A program made the translations under genes and the position numbers. From Flaccisagitta enflata (lineage: Eukaryota > Chaetognatha > Sagittoidea > Aphragmophora): a stretch of 64,000 bases of DNA. This document shows positions 25,401 to 64,000 of this stretch, piece by piece. The stretch is taken from positions 87,606,001 through 87,670,000 of the forward strand of contig OZ231126.1 of assembly GCA_965153355.1 (NCBI GenBank), written 5' to 3'. The notes below the pieces were generated by a model. The model did not search any database. It had not been told where the DNA came from and was given only the letters and a program-made list of their open reading frames with translations. Each line of letters starts with the position of its first letter. The stretch's first letter is position 1.

Positions 25401-27735
25401 CAACAGCGGCAACCTACTCGACCTCATATTGTGCAACAGAGAGGAAATCATAAATTTGGTAACGGCAGAAGGGAAAATTGGTAAAAGCGATCACGAGATG
25501 ATATCGTTTGAATTGTGGATCGATGAAAAGAGAGACAAGTCACAGCGTAAGTCTTTAAATTATAGACGGGCGGACTTTGCAGTGATGCGGGCATCCTTAA
25601 AAAAGGTTGACTGGAGGGCAGTGATGCAAAACATGGACACAAACGAATCATGGTTGTATATTAAAAGTAACATTACTGAGTTGATCGAGAATCACATACC
25701 GGTTCAAAAAAGTCGCGTGAAATTTGAACCACAATGGATGACCAAAGCGGTGAAGAAATGTATAAAAGAAAAAAAAGGGGCATGGCTGAAGTGGAAGAAG
25801 ACGAAAAAAGAAACAGATAAAGAAGAGTATAAAAGAAAGGAAAAAGAAACGAAAAAAATAATCAGAAACAGAAAAAATGAAGCTGAAAAGAACGTCATGA
25901 AATTCAGAAAATCAAACCCGAAGCTTTTTTACTCGCATATCAACAAGGCTAGAAAAACGCGATGCAAAATTGGGCCCTTAAGAAATGAACAAAACGAGAT
26001 CGTGGTCAACCCCAAAGAGCAAGCGACACTTATGAACGAGTATTTTTCATCGGTCTTCACGAGGTCTGACGACGAACCACCGACTCCACGAGAGAGATCG
26101 ACGGACGAAAACCAAAGGCTGACGGACATTAAAATATCAGATAACGATGTCAAGGAGGCAATTGAGAAACTTAAAGATTATTCGGCGCCGGGGCCGGATA
26201 ATATCCCACCTAAGGTGATTAAAGAATTAAAGGAAGAGTTATCGGTACCGCTGACCATTCTTTTCCAGAAATCGATGGATCGGGGAAAAATACCGGACGA
26301 CTGGAGGGAGGCAAACGTTACGCCGCTTTTCAAAAAAGGAAGCAAGGCCGATCCTGGTAACTATCGTCCTGTGAGCTTGACGAATGTCATTGGCAAAACC
26401 ATGGAGAGAGTCGTGAAAGTGGCGTTGACAAAGCATATTGAATCTAACAATCTATTATCCAATTCGCAACACGGATTTAGAAGCGGCCGGTCTACGCAAA
26501 CAAATCTCATTGAATATCTCAATGTTACGACAAAATGGATGGATGAGGGAAAAAACTTTGATGTGTTGTACTGTGACTTTGCCAAAGCGTTTGACAAAGT
26601 CTGCCATAAGCGTCTACTAGTCAAACTGAAGGAGGCCGGAATTGATGGAAAAGTGCTTAATTGGCTCGAGGATTGGCTCAAAGGGAGAAAGCAGCGGGTA
26701 CGGATTGATGATGAATTGTCAGAATGGATCGAGGTACTGAGCAGCGTCGTACAAGGATCTGTGCTTGGAGGAATCCTATTCGACATCTTCATTGACGACA
26801 TTGATGATGCGGCTCTTGAAGCATTGGTGTGGAAATTTGCCGATGACACGAAAGCGGCGAAAATCATCGAAACGGAGGAGGATGGAAAAAAAATGCAAGC
26901 CATCGTTGATAGCCTCGCCGCATGGGCGGAGAAATGGGGAATGGCCTTCAATGTTAAAAAATGTAAAGTCTTACATTTTGGAAGGACGAATCCGAGGTTT
27001 AAATACTTCATGAATGGAGAAGAGGTTGAGGCGGTGAAGGAAGAGAAAGACTTGGGCGTGTGCATTGAGGACTCCTTGAAGCCAACAAAGCAATGCGCGG
27101 CGGCAGCGAAGGCAGCGAACTTCACGCTTGGCCAAATCCAAAGGGCGTTTCACTACCGGAAGAAGGAGCAACTTGTGCCATTATACAAATCATTTGTAAG
27201 ACCTAGATTGGAACATGCGGTGGCTGCATGGAGCCCATGGCTGGAATACGACATTAAGTCCTTGGAAAAAATTCAGGAGCGCCTCATAAGAATGCTTTCG
27301 GATGTGAAAGGACAAACTTATGAGGAAAAGCTCAAGGACGCCGGGCTTACGACACTAAAAGACCGACGAGCAAGAGGAGATGCCATCCAAACGTTTAAGG
27401 CGATCAAAGGCTTTAGTAAAGTCGACACTAGCAAATGGTTTGAATTCATCCCTGAAAATGCGAGACCCACGAGGACAACGGCGATGGTCCAAGAAGACGG
27501 GAAAGTAGTGAAAAAAGCGGCAGTACTGGCGATGGAAAGAACTAGGCTGGAGACGCGCCGAAATTTCTATTCGGTGCGGGCGGCAAAAAAGTGGAATGAG
27601 CTGCCAGAGATAGTCAAGAACCGGACTTCGGTTAATGGATTCAAAAACGCTTACGACAAGTGGATAAACTCTGAACCCCTGACAGAGGACGATGACAGCG
27701 GAAGAATAGAAAATCATGAACTTGAAATCACGTGA
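25401..27735 (+). CDS. LINE ORF2: endonuclease remnant plus reverse transcriptase
   Basis: Uninterrupted frame of about 777 residues (the upstream GTG at 25393 lies in host sequence and is not a real start). First about 40 residues are the end of an apurinic-type endonuclease, with LDLILCN and the catalytic SDHEM. RT follows: YSAPGPDNIPPK near residue 262, GFRSGRSTQTNL near 360, YCDFAKAFDKV (motif A) near 390, VVQGSVLGGILFDIF near 453 and FADD (motif C) near 481, then a thumb/C-terminal region. With no stops it is a young copy, but loss of most of the endonuclease means it cannot move by itself. Confidence 0.92.
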
Positions 27736-27825
27736 ACCAACATCGTCCCGACGATGATGCTACGACGTCTCCGCTATGTTGGCCAAGGCCGACCTAGGAG
27801 ATCTACTTATCTAATCTAATCTAAT
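25401..27825 (+). mobile_element. CR1/L2-like non-LTR retrotransposon, 5'-truncated, nested
   Basis: Flanked by CCAA at 25397-25400 and 27826-27829, matching the site in intact host copies (GATCAATGC). The 3' end has tandem ATCTA units (27806-27825), as expected for CR1/L2-type elements that prime on short repeats. The 5' end starts inside the endonuclease domain, so it is a typical truncated insertion. The family level (Jockey superfamily) is inferred from protein motifs. Confidence 0.9.
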
Positions 27826-27875
27826 CCAATGCTTACGACTATTTTCCTCACGGCGACAGCCGCCATTACTGGTAG

Positions 27876-28233
27876 AATGATGTATTTTTAACAATAAAAT
27901 ACGATGTTGATGATAGGAACTGCCATATGCAAAGATCGTGGAATTCTTTCCACATAGAGATAAGTAGAGGACGCATCGTTGCCCGATCGGGCTTGTTGAT
28001 GATCTCTTGGCAGTCAAGGGTCAATCGGAAGCAAATATTGAATTACAAACAATTAGACAGATTAAGCGGGATTCGGCAATATCACAATAATTTTTGCCAA
28101 TGCGAAAACCCCTTAGGAAAGCAAAGAGAACTGTTCAACATAGACTTCAAAGATTTTCTTTCATAGCTCAACTCGACACAAATTGAACAACATTTGACGA
28201 TACATACGCCATAAAAAGATAGAAAGAATCAGA
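27876..28233. other. sequence beyond the Syt14 3' end
   Basis: No exon or repeat recognised. A forward AATAAAAT at 27891 is probably meaningless. Confidence 0.4.
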
Positions 28234-28239
28234 TTTATT
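28234..28239 (-). promoter_or_regulatory. candidate poly(A) signal (AATAAA on minus strand) for Syt14
   Basis: TTTATT on the plus strand, about 565 bp past the Syt14 stop codon and before the repeat block at 27875. Inferred end of the 3' UTR. Confidence 0.45.
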
Positions 28240-28803
28240 TTTCCTGTTTTAAGAGCAATCATTACCATACAAGTGCAGTTTTTTTCCATAGAATACTGAT
28301 AAGTAGGAAAAGGAAAGGCTAAAAGATCAGATCGACGATGACAAAAGCATCTTTACAAACGAGTAAACCTAGTAAAACGTAGCTACCGTGTCTTTTTTAC
28401 AAAAGAATTTTTTGATAAAAGAGTGTAAACCAAAAGGAGCTCTAATTAGAGGGGAAAATGACAATATCCTTATTCAATTTCAAAAGCGCCCGGGTGCTAA
28501 TTCGAAAAAAACATACGGCGATCAACCTTATAAGAGATATTACAACCTCCCCAACCACCATTTCACTTTAAAACTAGCAATTTCCGTCGGTAGTTGCGTT
28601 GGTCCATCCCTTCATCCCTCGATTCAGCTCGGTTTTTATGAATGCACTTCTCCTGAACATATACTAGATTAGCCTATATCATCACTCTCCCTTACCACCC
28701 GCCATGTTTTCAGCCTTGTTAAAGCCTTGTTAAATTCTACAAAACTGGAAAATTGTCATTGCCGTGTCAGAGGATAGGGTTGTCCACACTTATATCTCCT
28801 TTG
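28240..28803 (-). other. probable 3' UTR of Syt14
   Basis: Follows the TAG at 28804-28806 without recognisable repeats and reaches the AATAAA signal at 28234-28239. The extent is inferred. Confidence 0.5.
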
Positions 28804-63817
<35,014 letters not shown>

Positions 63818-64000
63818 AAAATTCAATTAAGGCGATAATCCATATAGGTAATAAAACCGAAGTTTTCAAGTTGCATCCATGGTTTTAATGTCAAGTTATA
63901 TACAGAGCGAGGATTATTTGAGTTGAAAGAGATAGATATGGCGACTTGTAAACGAGATACACTGTTCTTCAAATTGTAGATCAATTTTACGCGTTGATGT
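63818..64000 (-). other. probable Syt14 5' UTR or upstream sequence
   Basis: No repeat found. Continues past the window. A transcription start cannot be located. Confidence 0.4.

Larger units (their letters stand above)
24776..27875 (-). mobile_element. GTCG-TIR element C1 (minus), interrupted by a LINE
   Basis: The two pieces 24776-25400 and 27826-27875 read, joined on the minus strand, like elements at 34241 and 35223: head CCAGTAATGGCGGCTGTCGC, GTGAGG, A-rich, GTCGTAAGC, and then the TTCAGTCACTG segment. The LINE at 25401-27825 splits it. Confidence 0.8.

Overview
This is animal (metazoan) nuclear DNA. It has spliced genes with GT-AG introns and one GC-AG intron, a Spalt-type zinc-finger gene, a synaptotagmin-14-type gene, non-LTR and Penelope-like retroelements, and very dense repeats. 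Spalt finger wording and the spread of small TIR/foldback elements fit a protostome, perhaps an arthropod, but species or phylum cannot be fixed from the sequence.

Layout. (1) 1-3795 (+) is the large, probably last, exon of a Spalt/Sall transcription factor, open at the left edge, followed by a probable 3' UTR with a poly(A) signal at 4495-4500. (2) 3.8-28.2 kb is intergenic. It holds microsatellites, TIR elements, hairpin cassettes, a decayed Penelope-like element (21.7-22.7 kb, with a hammerhead-like motif beside it) split from its flank by a long-arm foldback element, and a 5'-truncated CR1/L2-like LINE (25401-27825) nested in an older TIR element. (3) 28804-63817 (-) is a gene not visible as one long ORF. 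I assembled twelve coding exons by hand; all splice phases agree and they sum to 1350 bp (449 residues plus stop). The product has an N-terminal transmembrane segment, juxtamembrane cysteines, an acidic linker and tandem C2A-C2B domains of the Syt14/Syt16 type. Its introns hold nearly all the other repeats.

Most notable. Two separate Syt14 exons have had their 3' end plus 5' splice site copied into tandem arrays in the following intron, with exact periods of 57 bp and 125 bp. The result is a series of decoy donor sites. Other points are a GC-AG intron, an 83-bp C2A exon caught between two same-orientation transposon copies, a dispersed element family whose 3' hairpin shows compensatory base changes and for which two occupied sites can be compared with empty homologues in this same window, a family of palindromic cassettes that carry about 21-bp minisatellites, foldback elements with telomere-like cores, and a foldback element that carries a small CXC-like cysteine-rich ORF.

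The two genes are unrelated in function. They converge: spalt is read rightward from the left edge and Syt14 leftward from the right edge, with about 24 kb of repeats between their 3' ends.
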